From positions 1 through 8,991 of the forward strand of contig URIT01000132.1 of NCBI GenBank assembly GCA_900547945.1: 8,991 nt of DNA, written 5' to 3'. Source of the DNA: an uncultured bacterium. GTDB taxonomy: Bacteria; Verrucomicrobiota; Kiritimatiellia; RFP12; UBA1067. Made by a program: the position numbers and the translations under genes. How positions within the stretch are numbered: position 1 is the stretch's first letter; each line of letters begins with the position of its first letter. The notes beneath the pieces were generated by a model. It was not told the origin of the DNA. It did not search any database and was given only the letters and a program-made list of their open reading frames with translations. Positions 1 through 7,775 of the stretch are shown in pieces.

Positions 1-594
1 GGCGAAGTCGGTGGGCACGCGGTCGTCGCGCTCGGGCGGCGGCGCGCCCGTGAAGTCGCGGTCGTCCGGGTAGGGGCCGCCCTTGAAGAGCCACCAGTCC
101 GTCCCCGTGCGCGTCGCCACGCTTCCCCCGCCGGCGCGCCCGGCGGCGGAGGAGCGAATGTTCCAGTAGCCCGCGAAGCGCAGGTCGAGCGCGAACGAGA
201 CCGGCCCTGCGTCCCAGACGTCGTACCCCGCGCGCGCCTTCAGCCCGAGCGGGCCATGCGCATCCGTCGCGTTGACGCGCGCCGCGCCGTCGCCCGGCGT
301 GGTCGTCGTCTCCGTGAAGGAGGCCCCGACCGCCCAGAGCGTGTCGCCGGGGACGTCCGGGTCGGGCCGTTCCACGACGGCGGACGGGTCGAAGTCCCCC
401 GCGCCCGGATCGCGGTCGTAGCCCGAACGCGCCGTCCCGCCGGCCACCGTCGGCACGGGGGCCGCGCCACGCACCGACGTCTTCACGCGCGACCGCCATG
501 CCGGGCCGGCCGAGACGTGCCACCCCTCCGCCCGCGCCGCCGTCACGGACGCAAGGAGGAGAACAAATGCCAGCCCAAGTTTATGCGTCTTCAT
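1..594 (-). CDS. Secreted, probable outer-membrane beta-barrel protein (C-terminus beyond left edge)
   Basis: The frame is open from ATG at 594 to the left edge, giving the first 198 residues with no stop. The N-terminus is a clear Sec signal peptide: MKTHK, then a hydrophobic core LGLAFVLLLASV, then a TAARA cleavage site near residue 22. The mature start (GWHVSAGPAWRSRVKTSVRG) and the segment around residues 118-146 (GLKARAGYDVWDAGPVSFAL, then LRFAGYWNI) show alternating hydrophobic, aromatic and polar residues, as in outer-membrane strands. Between them lies a Gly/Pro/Asp/Thr-rich stretch (about residues 44-110) that may be a plug or loop. The ATG has a strong Shine-Dalgarno sequence (GAGGAGG, five-base spacer from its last G) that overlaps the upstream stop, and only 10 bases separate the two genes. 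It is therefore almost certainly co-translated with the giant surface protein. I see a secreted protein directly; the barrel call is an inference from the pattern, and I recognise no named family. Confidence 0.75.
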   Translation of the reverse strand, partial: MKTHKLGLAFVLLLASVTAARAEGWHVSAGPAWRSRVKTSVRGAAPVPTVAGGTARSGYDRDPGAGDFDPSAVVERPDPDVPGDTLWAVGASFTETTTTPGDGAARVNATDAHGPLGLKARAGYDVWDAGPVSFALDLRFAGYWNIRSSAAGRAGGGSVATRTGTDWWLFKGGPYPDDRDFTGAPPPERDDRVPTDFA

Positions 595-599
595 GTCCG

Positions 600-606
600 C
601 CTCCTC
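600..606 (-). promoter_or_regulatory. Ribosome binding site overlapping the upstream stop codon
   Basis: On the minus strand GAGGAGG begins inside the TGA that ends the giant surface protein (TGAGGAGG), with five bases between it and the ATG at 594. A ribosome terminating on the long gene sits on this site. This supports translational coupling and fixes the start of the downstream secreted protein. Confidence 0.75.
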
Positions 607-3600
607 ATTCCACCAGTTTCACGCGGAAGAACCCGGACGGGCCTTCCGGCGCGCCCACCTCCACCGTCAGCGAGCCGTCCGGCTCGGACGCGACGGCGCG
701 CGGCACGAGATTGGTCGGCGCGTCGCCGAGCCGCGCCCGGTATTCGACGCGCAGGCGCGACGCATCCACCTCGCCCCATGTCGACGCGCGTTCGACATCA
801 ACCGAGAGGCGCACCGTCCCCGGCGCGGGGACGGCAAGCGCGCCGAGCGAGAGGCCCCGCACGACCGCATCCGTCCGCACGGCGAAGACGTCGTTGCCAA
901 AGCCCTGCGTGATCTGGCCGAGATAGTCCGCGTCGTTCGCGAGGTCCCGATGGAGATGGATCGTCGGCTTCGCCCCCGCGTCGATGCCCGCGCGGCGGAA
1001 CGGACGCAGCCCCACCGCCGGCCGCCCAAGCACCGTGGCCTCCGTCAGCTTCCGGCAGTCCGCAAAGGCGTAGTCTCCGATCTGCGCGACCTCGACCGGC
1101 AGGAAGGCCGCCATCAGCCCCGTCGCGGCAAAGGCGTAGGCGCCGATTGCGAGTTCGCCCGCGTCGGAGGGCGACGCCCAGTCGCGGACGGGCGTGAACG
1201 CAAGGCCCGTCAGGGTCTTGATGCCCGAGAACGCGCGCCGGCCGACCGTCGTGCAGTAGACGGGGAGCGTGAGCGCCGTCAGGCCGCTGGCCGAGTTGGC
1301 GAACGCGCAGTCCGCGATTTCCGTGACGGGATGTCCGCCGATGGCGTCCGGGAGGACGAGGTCCGCCACGCGCAGGTTCGGGTCGCGGAAGCCGCAGATG
1401 CGCGCCGTCTGCCCGTCGGGCCGCACCTCCCACACGTAGATCGAGTTCCCCTCTGCGTCCACGTCGGGCGAGACGGCCGGATCGACCGCCCACCGCGCGT
1501 AGAGCGTGTGCGGCCCGAGGCGGAGGGGGGCCTCGCCTTCGCGCGCCTGCGGCGCGCCGTTCGTCACGCCGAGCGTCCAGCCGGCGAGCCTGTAGCCCGC
1601 GCGCGTCGCCGCCGGGAGCGTGCCGTAGGCCGCGGCGACGGTCTCCGTGACGGCGGTCGCACCGCCCGCGAGGTACGGACCCAGCGCGTCGAACGTCGCA
1701 CGCGTCCCCCGCGTGTCCAGCGTGAACGGCGCCGTCACCGCCGTCGTCCCCGACGGCTGCATCTTGACTTCGAGGACGACGTTCGTGAGGTAGGCGTTCG
1801 GCAGGTCCGCCGTCGCATGCCAAGCGAGCCGCCCCGTCGAGACCGCGCCCTGCGCCGGGTCGAGGTCGAGCGTGAACGCGCCGTTCGAGACGGACGCGCC
1901 GTCGAGGGCGAGCGTCCGCGCAGAGACGTTCGTGCCGCCCGTCAGGTCCTTCAGGCTGACGTGCGCGAGATCCGTCGGGTCGCTGAGGAGGCGGCACGTG
2001 GCGTAGGCGAAGTCGACGCCGACCGTGCAGTCCCACGGATCGCCCACCGAGAGGTTGTAAAGGTCGAGGCGCGCGCCCAGCACCGAGACGGGCGCGGACG
2101 GCAGGACCGGCTCGGCCGTGACGTAGCCGTAGTCGGACGGGTCGGGATACTTCGGGCACACGGCGAACTCGTAGAGCGTCAGGGCATCGACGCCGATGTC
2201 GGGGTAGCAGCCTTCGGCGCCTGAGGGCGAGACCCCCATCCGGTTCTCCCATGCGCCGCGCGTCCCGTCGCGGTCCACCGTGCGGCGGACGACCTGGTAG
2301 TAGGTGCAGCCGTCCACCACCGTCCACATGACGTCGATCGCGTTCTGCCCCGGCCTGCGCGCCGCCGTGGCGGGAATCACCGGCGCGCGGATGAACTGGC
2401 GCGTGTAGGTCGTCTGCGCCCCCGTCGCCCGGTTCGAGATCGTGCATTCCAGGACGGTGACGCCATAGTCGATCCGATTGGTGAGCATGCCGCCCTCGTC
2501 GGCCAGCATCGTCAACGTGTTGAGTACGTTCGTCACCGCGTTGTACCGCGTGATCGCGACGACCTTCACGTCTGAACCGTCCTGCATGTTGAGGGACGCC
2601 GAGGTCTCGTCCGCCCAGCGCGCGGCCCACGGGAGCGAGATCTCCGCGACCTCCTCCGCAAGCGGAATCGCCCTCGGCTTCGTCGTGTCGAGGTCGATGC
2701 GGCAGCTGTCCGTCGTCCGGCAGCGGTCGTCCGAGACCGTAAGCGTCAGCGTCGCGCCCGGCGCCGCCCTGTCGGGCGCATCCGCCTCGGCGTCCCACAC
2801 GAGCCGCGTCCTGCCCGAGCCGCGGAAGATCATCGCGCCGCCCGGGTCCTGCGCGCCGTTCGGCACCTCCGCGCGGTTGACCGTGTAGGTGCCCGTGTCG
2901 AGCGGGGACTCCTTCACGAGCGTCTGCACGGCGATGGGCGCCCCGTCCGCCGTCGTCGCGGCGAGGGTGACGTTGGTCGGGTACGGCAGGTTGTCCATTC
3001 CGAAGAGTTCGCGGAAGCGCGGCCGCATCGTCTTGTACTCGACGTCGAGATCGACCGTGCCGTTCCACGGCCAGCGCGTCGACGCGCCGAGGATCTTCAT
3101 CGTGTCGAGCACCGCATGGCCGACGGCCGGCGCGGACGGCTCGCCCTTCACGCCGTTCGGATAGACCGCCGTCACCGTGTAGCGGCCGAGGCCGGGCTGC
3201 GGCAGCTCCGTATCGACGAAGCACGCCTCGTCCACGGTCACCGTCCGTTCCGTCCGGTTGATCGCGACGTCCCAGCTCTCCACCTTCACCTCGTAGCCCG
3301 ACGCCTTCGGCACCGCGTCCCACACGACCGTGACGGCGTTCGTGTCGTTCGTCGAGGCGACGACGTTCTGCGGCGTCTGCGGCGCGCCGCGCGTGCCGGT
3401 CACAGGAGAGAGGACGGGCAGCGACCCGCCGCCGCCCGCCGTCTTCGGCACGACCACGTACTCGAAGGAGCCGACGATCGTGTCGATGGAGCTGTCCGTC
3501 CACGTCGTCGCGTCCGTCACGTTCGTGACCGTCTCGAAATCGCCGGACGCCCCCCCGGCCAAGCGGCGGCGGATCTCGTAGGACGCCGCACCATCGAGCG

Positions 3601-5689
3601 CTCTCCATCTGAGCGTCACGCCGTCTTCATTCGCCGCCCTCACCACGAACGCGAAGTCGGGCATCCTGAAGACAGCCGCGTACTCCGTCCTCTCGTTGCT
3701 GCCGGAGACCGGCGAGAGCGTCAGCGTCAGCGTGTTCACGCCCCAGTTCTTCGGCGTCCACGTGCAAACCGTGCCCTCGCCGAGCTTCGCCTCGGTTCTC
3801 AGGATTTCCACGTGGTTCGCGCTGTCCGTGACGTCCGTCAGCACCGCCGTCTGCTTCCACCAGGCGTCATTCTCGCCAAAGCCAAGGCCGCCCTCTTTCA
3901 CCTCCGGCTTCGCCCAGCGCGTGGACCACGGGATCCGGATGTTCTCCGCGCCGAACGGCAGGTCGATGAGCCCTGTGCGCGTGTCGAGGTCGAAGGTCCG
4001 CTCGATCACGATCGGCCCGCCGTATGCGTCGCCCGCGAGCGTGACCTTCAGGACGGCGCCCGGCTCGCGCATGCGCGGCGCGTCATTCATCGCGTCCCAC
4101 ACGATGCGGTCGTTCGCGCCGAGCGTGAACGATCCGTTCGTGACCGGCTCGCGACGGATGATCCCGGCGGAAGCGTCAAGCCTCTCGCGGACGAGCGACT
4201 GGACGGCAAACGCCGCCCCGTCCGCCGTCGTCGCCGCGACCGTCACGGTCTTCTCCGGCAAGGCGGACGCACCGTCCACCGCCTGCGCATACTTGCCGCG
4301 CACCGTCCGGCAGGCCAGGTCGATGTCCACCGTGCCGTTCCACGGCCGGCGCGTCGCCAGGCCCGTCACCTCCGCCGCGTCCAGCGCCCGCCAGCCGACG
4401 ACCGCTGCGGACGCCGCGCCCTTCAAGCCGTTCGGATAGACCGCCCGCACCGTGTAGCGCCCGAGGCCGGGCAGCGGCAGTTCCCTGTCCACAAGGCACG
4501 CCTCGTTCGTCGTCACCGTCCGCTCCGCGTGGCTGGCCGCGACGTCCCAGCTCTCCACCGTCACCTCGTAGCCCGTCGCATCCGGCACCGCGTCCCACAC
4601 GACCGTGACGGCGTTCGTGTCGTTCGTTGAGGCGACGACGTTCTGCGGCGGCAGCCGCGTGTCGAGGCCGACGTTCCCAATCGCCTCGTCCAGGACGCGG
4701 CGCGGCGCGGCGCCCGCCGCCTCGGGCTTCGCCCAGCCCTGCACCCGGATCGTCACGTTCGTGTGGTAGTAATTCTCGAGGTCGCGCCAGGCGCTCCAGC
4801 TGATCCTTCTCGTCTCTCCCGCCGCGCTGGAGGCCGTGAGGGTGAAGTTCGTCGGGTCGACGGCCTGCGCAGCGTCCGGCGGCCGCACGTGCAGCGTCTT
4901 CACCGCAAGCGGCGTGCCGTCCCGCCGCACATAGGGTTTCTGCCCTTCCGCCGGGGCTTCGGGATGCCAGCCGTCGTCCGGAATTTCGATGGCCTCGAAG
5001 GTGAAGAACAGCGGCTCCTCGCCATCGTCCGCGCGCGACGAGGTGTAGGTGTAGGCGACCTCGACCGTCGTCTTGCCGCCCTGCGGCGTGGGGGTGGCGC
5101 CCTCGACCAGCGAAAGAGCGAGCGCGTCGAGCGTGCGGTAGGCCTGCACGGTCTCGGACCAGTCGCTGAAATAGGCGTCCTGCGTCGGGTCGGGGTCTTC
5201 ATTCGGCGTGGGATACTGGCCCTCTCCGCGCCAGACGGCATTGCACTGGCACCTCACGCGGAACTGGTAGTTCGTCCCGGGGCCGGCGTTGCGCGTCAAC
5301 GTCACGCGGTCAAGGAACGGGCCCGGAACGCCGTAGTTCGAGGCAAACCGGCTCAGGCTGCTGCAGTTCCACCACGAGTCCCATTCGGCCGCGCCGCTCG
5401 CGCGGGTGCGGCAGTCGACGGCATAGTAGAAGTTGGTCGGCACGTCCCGCCCGTCGATCACCCCGGGGTAGCCGTCGACGGGCCAGCGCACGCCGTCCCA
5501 CTGGAGCACGATGCGCCTTCCGTCGTCCGACAGCGCGGCCGCCACGTTCTGCGGCGTCGGATACGCGCCGGGATGATCCACCGTCGTGAACGTCTTCCCC
5601 GACGGCGCGGCCTCGCCCGCCGTCCACAGGAAGAACACCCCCACCAGGGCGGCCAGCCGCCGCCCCCAGCCTCTTTGCCATTTTTTCAT
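605..5689 (-). CDS. Giant secreted surface protein: Fn3-like repeats, InlB B-repeat, BspA-type LRR
   Basis: The protein has 1694 residues. The ATG at 5689 is chosen because GGAGG lies five bases upstream and the protein then opens with a signal peptide: MKKWQRGWGRR, hydrophobic LAALVGVFFLW, cleavage near TAGEAA (residues 26-28). Earlier in-frame ATGs only add a non-signal stretch. Order of parts: an Fn3-like domain starting with PQNVAAAL (about 43-180); two long tandem units from about residues 347 and 772, each opening PQNVVASTNDTNAVTVVWDAV and followed by a beta domain starting RRPWNGTVDIDL or RWPWNGTVDLDV; a diverged third unit (VGDPWDCTVGVDFAY); an InlB B-repeat-like (Flg_new) module at about 1330-1400 ending HTLYARW; and BspA-type leucine-rich repeats (LRR_5) at about 1415-1600 with phrases such as CAFANSASGLTALTLP and YAFADCRKLTEATV. 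The C-terminal beta domain ends GFFRVKLVE. These modules are typical of extracellular adhesion or matrix proteins. No enzyme motif or membrane anchor is visible. Location at or beyond the outer membrane, and an adhesive role, are inferences. Confidence 0.9.
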   Translation of the reverse strand: MKKWQRGWGRRLAALVGVFFLWTAGEAAPSGKTFTTVDHPGAYPTPQNVAAALSDDGRRIVLQWDGVRWPVDGYPGVIDGRDVPTNFYYAVDCRTRASGAAEWDSWWNCSSLSRFASNYGVPGPFLDRVTLTRNAGPGTNYQFRVRCQCNAVWRGEGQYPTPNEDPDPTQDAYFSDWSETVQAYRTLDALALSLVEGATPTPQGGKTTVEVAYTYTSSRADDGEEPLFFTFEAIEIPDDGWHPEAPAEGQKPYVRRDGTPLAVKTLHVRPPDAAQAVDPTNFTLTASSAAGETRRISWSAWRDLENYYHTNVTIRVQGWAKPEAAGAAPRRVLDEAIGNVGLDTRLPPQNVVASTNDTNAVTVVWDAVPDATGYEVTVESWDVAASHAERTVTTNEACLVDRELPLPGLGRYTVRAVYPNGLKGAASAAVVGWRALDAAEVTGLATRRPWNGTVDIDLACRTVRGKYAQAVDGASALPEKTVTVAATTADGAAFAVQSLVRERLDASAGIIRREPVTNGSFTLGANDRIVWDAMNDAPRMREPGAVLKVTLAGDAYGGPIVIERTFDLDTRTGLIDLPFGAENIRIPWSTRWAKPEVKEGGLGFGENDAWWKQTAVLTDVTDSANHVEILRTEAKLGEGTVCTWTPKNWGVNTLTLTLSPVSGSNERTEYAAVFRMPDFAFVVRAANEDGVTLRWRALDGAASYEIRRRLAGGASGDFETVTNVTDATTWTDSSIDTIVGSFEYVVVPKTAGGGGSLPVLSPVTGTRGAPQTPQNVVASTNDTNAVTVVWDAVPKASGYEVKVESWDVAINRTERTVTVDEACFVDTELPQPGLGRYTVTAVYPNGVKGEPSAPAVGHAVLDTMKILGASTRWPWNGTVDLDVEYKTMRPRFRELFGMDNLPYPTNVTLAATTADGAPIAVQTLVKESPLDTGTYTVNRAEVPNGAQDPGGAMIFRGSGRTRLVWDAEADAPDRAAPGATLTLTVSDDRCRTTDSCRIDLDTTKPRAIPLAEEVAEISLPWAARWADETSASLNMQDGSDVKVVAITRYNAVTNVLNTLTMLADEGGMLTNRIDYGVTVLECTISNRATGAQTTYTRQFIRAPVIPATAARRPGQNAIDVMWTVVDGCTYYQVVRRTVDRDGTRGAWENRMGVSPSGAEGCYPDIGVDALTLYEFAVCPKYPDPSDYGYVTAEPVLPSAPVSVLGARLDLYNLSVGDPWDCTVGVDFAYATCRLLSDPTDLAHVSLKDLTGGTNVSARTLALDGASVSNGAFTLDLDPAQGAVSTGRLAWHATADLPNAYLTNVVLEVKMQPSGTTAVTAPFTLDTRGTRATFDALGPYLAGGATAVTETVAAAYGTLPAATRAGYRLAGWTLGVTNGAPQAREGEAPLRLGPHTLYARWAVDPAVSPDVDAEGNSIYVWEVRPDGQTARICGFRDPNLRVADLVLPDAIGGHPVTEIADCAFANSASGLTALTLPVYCTTVGRRAFSGIKTLTGLAFTPVRDWASPSDAGELAIGAYAFAATGLMAAFLPVEVAQIGDYAFADCRKLTEATVLGRPAVGLRPFRRAGIDAGAKPTIHLHRDLANDADYLGQITQGFGNDVFAVRTDAVVRGLSLGALAVPAPGTVRLSVDVERASTWGEVDASRLRVEYRARLGDAPTNLVPRAVASEPDGSLTVEVGAPEGPSGFFRVKLVE
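2940..3373 (-). repeat. Intragenic tandem repeat, unit 2 (core alignment)
   Basis: Landmark sequences checked in this segment match 4215-4648 at a constant offset of 1275 bases (425 codons): 2940, 3057, 3156 and 3309 pair with 4215, 4332, 4431 and 4584. No gap is apparent between them. The best-conserved part is 3309-3373 against 4584-4648, 65 bases with a single difference. It encodes the Fn3-like domain start plus part of the following PWNGTVDLD domain. Upstream in coordinates the offset shifts to 1302, an indel of nine codons. Confidence 0.85.
4215..4648 (-). repeat. Intragenic tandem repeat, unit 1 (core alignment)
   Basis: This is the partner of 2940-3373 at a fixed offset of 1275 bases, encoding the first copy of the Fn3-like plus PWNGTVDID module. 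The DNA is nearly identical at the Fn3 start, while the domain interiors have diverged (for example VTVESWDVAASHAERTVT against VKVESWDVAINRTERTVT). That pattern fits an old duplication with local purifying selection or gene conversion. Confidence 0.85.
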
Positions 5690-5864
5690 CGCGACCTCCA
5701 TGCCATTCGGGACCGTTCGATACGGCATTGCACCGTGAGTGACAGTCTATCAAAAAACGGCCCTCCTACACCATCTTCTTCTCTCACCCTCTCTCCTCCG
5801 CGCCACCCCTCCTCCATACCCTCGTTCCCCCCGTGTTAAGCGCCGCAGGCATCTCAACCAACCT
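5690..5864 (-). promoter_or_regulatory. Spacer between azlD and the surface-protein gene; purine-rich, with leader structure
   Basis: This 175-bp spacer precedes the giant surface-protein gene. On the coding strand 5761-5832 is about 86 percent purine, followed by GGGCCGTTTTTTGATAG. A weak promoter candidate is TTGATA, 17 bp, CAATGC (about 5724-5752); the -10 match is poor, so I do not place it firmly. Next to the ribosome binding site (GGAGG, complement at 5695-5699) a nested inverted repeat can form, with outer arms ATGCC/GGCAT and inner arms CCGT/ACGG, so the leader may fold just upstream of the start. I see no convincing hairpin-plus-T-run terminator after azlD. Read-through from the upstream operon is therefore possible. 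Confidence 0.4.
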
Positions 5865-6212
5865 CTAGCCGAACAACCAGAAAGCGCCGTAGGAGACACA
5901 GGTCGCGACAAGGACGACAAGCGGCAGGTTCAGGCGGAAGAACGCAAGCACGATGGCCGTCACGGCACCCGCGAGCGCGGGAACGGGCGGGCGGCCTGGG
6001 AAGGCGGCCGCCGGGTCCGTCGCGTAGAAGATGTCCGGGAAAATCATCGCCGAGAGGAGCGCGTAGGGCATGTACTCCAGGAGAGCGACGAAGTGGGGGT
6101 CCCGGAGCGGACGCCGCAGCAGGACGAGCGGCACGACCCGCAGCAGGTACGTGACGAGCGCCGTCACGAGAACAAGCCCCAGCAACGTGCCCTTCCCACA
6201 CCAGTCAGGCAT
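5865..6212 (-). CDS. azlD: AzlD-family branched-chain amino acid exporter small subunit
   Basis: The protein has 115 residues, normal for the family. It is the small partner of AzlC; the pair forms an inner-membrane exporter of branched-chain amino acids or their analogues, known from AzlCD of Bacillus subtilis and the similar YgaZH of Escherichia coli. About four hydrophobic segments are visible at roughly residues 9-32, 43-62, 77-92 and 96-114. Family-like phrases are TYLLRVVPLVLL near residue 21 and LEYMPYALLSAMIFPDI near residue 45. The start at 6212 has GGAGG six bases upstream and overlaps the azlC stop by eight bases (ATGCCTGA), which implies translational coupling. A longer in-frame start at 6266 would add an arginine-rich tail antisense to nothing useful and lying inside azlC, so it is rejected. 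Transport of branched-chain amino acids is inferred from the family; the actual substrate is not shown here. Confidence 0.88.
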   Translation of the reverse strand: MPDWCGKGTLLGLVLVTALVTYLLRVVPLVLLRRPLRDPHFVALLEYMPYALLSAMIFPDIFYATDPAAAFPGRPPVPALAGAVTAIVLAFFRLNLPLVVLVATCVSYGAFWLFG

Positions 6213-6936
6213 CGCGCACCTCCGGCCTCTTCGGAAACAGGACGGCCGCCACGACTGCGCTCGCAACGCCCGCGATCAGCGTCGTCCACCCCACGTCCAG
6301 CCCCGTGGGCAGCAGACGGAGACCCACGCCCGCAAGCGCGGCGACGGCCACGCAGAAAAACGCCGGACGGCTCCGGCGCGCCTCGGGCAGAATGATTGCG
6401 AGGAACATCGCGTAGAGCGCGAGCCCCATCGAACGCTGGAGCGCGGTGGACATCAGCCCGCTCGTGCGGTCCCACGCCCCCAGCATCGTCCCGCCGACCC
6501 AGCCGACCCAGGAACAGGCCGTGAGCCCCATGTAGTAGGCGAAGGTGAGCGGCCGCGTCTGCTTCACCGCCACTCCCACGATTTCGTCCGTATCGCCCAT
6601 CGCGATCAGGAGACGCGCCCCCACGCCAACGGATGCCGGCAGACGCTGCGCCACCGCAAGCGCCATCAGCACATAGCGCAGGTTGAAGACGAACACCGCC
6701 AGGACGACCGCAAAGTACGTGCCCCCCTTTTCCAGCAGATTCACCACCGCGAACTGCCCCGTGCCCGAAACGTGCGTCATGCTCATCAAGACCGGCGACC
6801 AGAACGGATGCCCGTTCTGGCAACACGAAATGCCGAACGCAAACGACACCGCCAGGTAGCTGAAGAAGATCGGCAACGCATCGACAAGCCCCTTGTGGAA
6901 ACCGAGGGACGGAACGGAGGAGACCCCGGAAGCCAT
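6205..6936 (-). CDS. azlC: AzlC-family branched-chain amino acid exporter large subunit
   Basis: The protein has 243 residues, the usual size for AzlC. Together with AzlD it should form an inner-membrane amino-acid exporter. Visible family features in order: GLVDALPIFFSYLAVSFAFG (about 16-35), GTGQFAVVNLL (58-68), NLRYVLMALAVAQRLP (85-100), GDTDEIVGVA (114-123), GWVGGTMLG (145-153), and several further hydrophobic spans including about 171-184 and 193-230. The ATG at 6936 shares one base with the stop of the upstream permease (TGATG), so it is probably translated by re-initiation. A GGGAGG lies about a dozen bases upstream, inside the end of that gene. Longer upstream starts would run antisense-like through the permease in another frame and are rejected. 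AzlCD next to a metal-type permease and a ferredoxin is an uncommon arrangement in my experience, but I cannot search for it. Confidence 0.92.
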   Translation of the reverse strand: MASGVSSVPSLGFHKGLVDALPIFFSYLAVSFAFGISCCQNGHPFWSPVLMSMTHVSGTGQFAVVNLLEKGGTYFAVVLAVFVFNLRYVLMALAVAQRLPASVGVGARLLIAMGDTDEIVGVAVKQTRPLTFAYYMGLTACSWVGWVGGTMLGAWDRTSGLMSTALQRSMGLALYAMFLAIILPEARRSRPAFFCVAVAALAGVGLRLLPTGLDVGWTTLIAGVASAVVAAVLFPKRPEVRDA

Positions 6937-7775
6937 CAGAGGAACAATCCTCCCACGGCGCCGAACACGACGCCAAACACGTAGACCACCGCGAGGATCG
7001 CCAGGTTCTGGCGCAGATGGCGGTGCGTACGGAACAGGACCAGGAAACCCATCCCCGCCCCTGTCAGGGACGAGGCGACGAGCGCCCCCGCCGACATGCC
7101 GCCTTCCACGTACAGGTCCGCACACGCCACCGACACCGCGCAGTTGGGGATGAGCCCCACCACGCCGCCCAGCAGCTCGCCGACGAACGGCTTGTTGAGG
7201 ATGCACCCCTTCAGCGCCTCCTCGCCGCCACAGAAGTGGAGGACAAGCTCGATGACGCCGGAAATGACCAGCAGGAAAACGAAGATTTCAAGCGTGTGGA
7301 TGAGCGCGGGCACGACGATGCCCTTCCGCTCCGCACAACTGCAATGGCTTTGCGCGCACAACTCCCCCACATGCGGCGAGGGGCCGCAGCGTCCCATGCA
7401 GAAGAGGAACGCATTCACGGCGAACCCCGCGAAAACGGCGAACAGAATCTTCAGCCCCACGAGCCTACACAGGAACGAGACCGGCATCTGCTTGGAGAGG
7501 AGTACGGGAATCAGCTCGTCGGAGGTGGAGAGGAATACGGCCACAAGGGTACCCGCCGTGATCACGCCGCCCGCATAGAGCGACGCGGCGGCCGCCGAGA
7601 AACCGCACTGGGGCACAACCCCCGCTGCGGCCCCGAAAAACGGGCCCCATTGACTGACGCGCCCGAGCTTCCGCCCGAGCGCGCCCCCAGCATGCGCCTC
7701 CACCCATTCCAGCACCAAGTAGGCGGGGAAGAGGAAAGGAAGCAGCAGCAGGTTCTCGACCAGGAAGTCGATCAC
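6936..7775 (-). CDS. ArsP_2-like putative metal(loid) permease with Cys/His-rich loop
   Basis: The protein has 279 residues and starts at GTG. It resembles the family annotated as putative 10-TM heavy-metal exporter or putative manganese/arsenic transporter (ArsP_2, PF11449). It is internally duplicated. The first half carries PQCGFSAAAASLYAGG (about 55-70) with TLVAVFLSTSDE (76-87). The second half carries PNCAVSVACADLYVEGG (210-226) with ALVASSLTGAGMG (231-243). Between them, about residues 126-147, is a loop with C126, C130, H135, C140, H144, C145 and C147, a plausible metal site before ALIHTLEIFVFLLVISGVI. Hydrophobic spans cover most of the rest. The GTG overlaps the ferredoxin stop by four bases (GTGA) and lacks a good Shine-Dalgarno site of its own, so it is probably translated only after the ferredoxin. 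Upstream ATGs lie antisense-like in the ferredoxin in another frame and give a non-membrane, arginine-rich tail. Efflux of arsenic, manganese or another metal is an inference. Confidence 0.85.
   Translation of the reverse strand: MIDFLVENLLLLPFLFPAYLVLEWVEAHAGGALGRKLGRVSQWGPFFGAAAGVVPQCGFSAAAASLYAGGVITAGTLVAVFLSTSDELIPVLLSKQMPVSFLCRLVGLKILFAVFAGFAVNAFLFCMGRCGPSPHVGELCAQSHCSCAERKGIVVPALIHTLEIFVFLLVISGVIELVLHFCGGEEALKGCILNKPFVGELLGGVVGLIPNCAVSVACADLYVEGGMSAGALVASSLTGAGMGFLVLFRTHRHLRQNLAILAVVYVFGVVFGAVGGLFL

Noticed and set aside
593..2224. 543-codon open frame on the plus strand
   Set aside because: It lies antisense to the giant surface protein, is extremely Arg-rich without domains, and follows from high GC at third positions. 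The minus-strand frame has a signal peptide and recognisable modules.
798..3608. 936-codon minus-strand open frame in another register
   Set aside because: It is an out-of-frame shadow of the surface protein: low-complexity Arg/Gly/His composition, no domain, no ribosome site.
3116..4630. 504-codon plus-strand open frame with internal repeats
   Set aside because: Its repeats only mirror the tandem duplication of the real minus-strand gene; the composition is Arg/His-rich and non-protein-like.
5690..5728. Upstream ATG at 5728 as start of the surface protein
   Set aside because: It adds 13 residues before the signal peptide and has no ribosome site, while the ATG at 5689 has GGAGG at ideal spacing followed at once by a typical signal peptide.
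5749..5756. T6 run (minus strand) as an intrinsic terminator after azlD
   Set aside because: The preceding sequence is a purine-rich tract that cannot form a stable stem, so a hairpin terminator is not supported.
4763..5839. 358-codon plus-strand open frame
   Set aside because: It is antisense to the N-terminal part of the surface protein and runs through its signal peptide and leader. No motif or ribosome site supports it.
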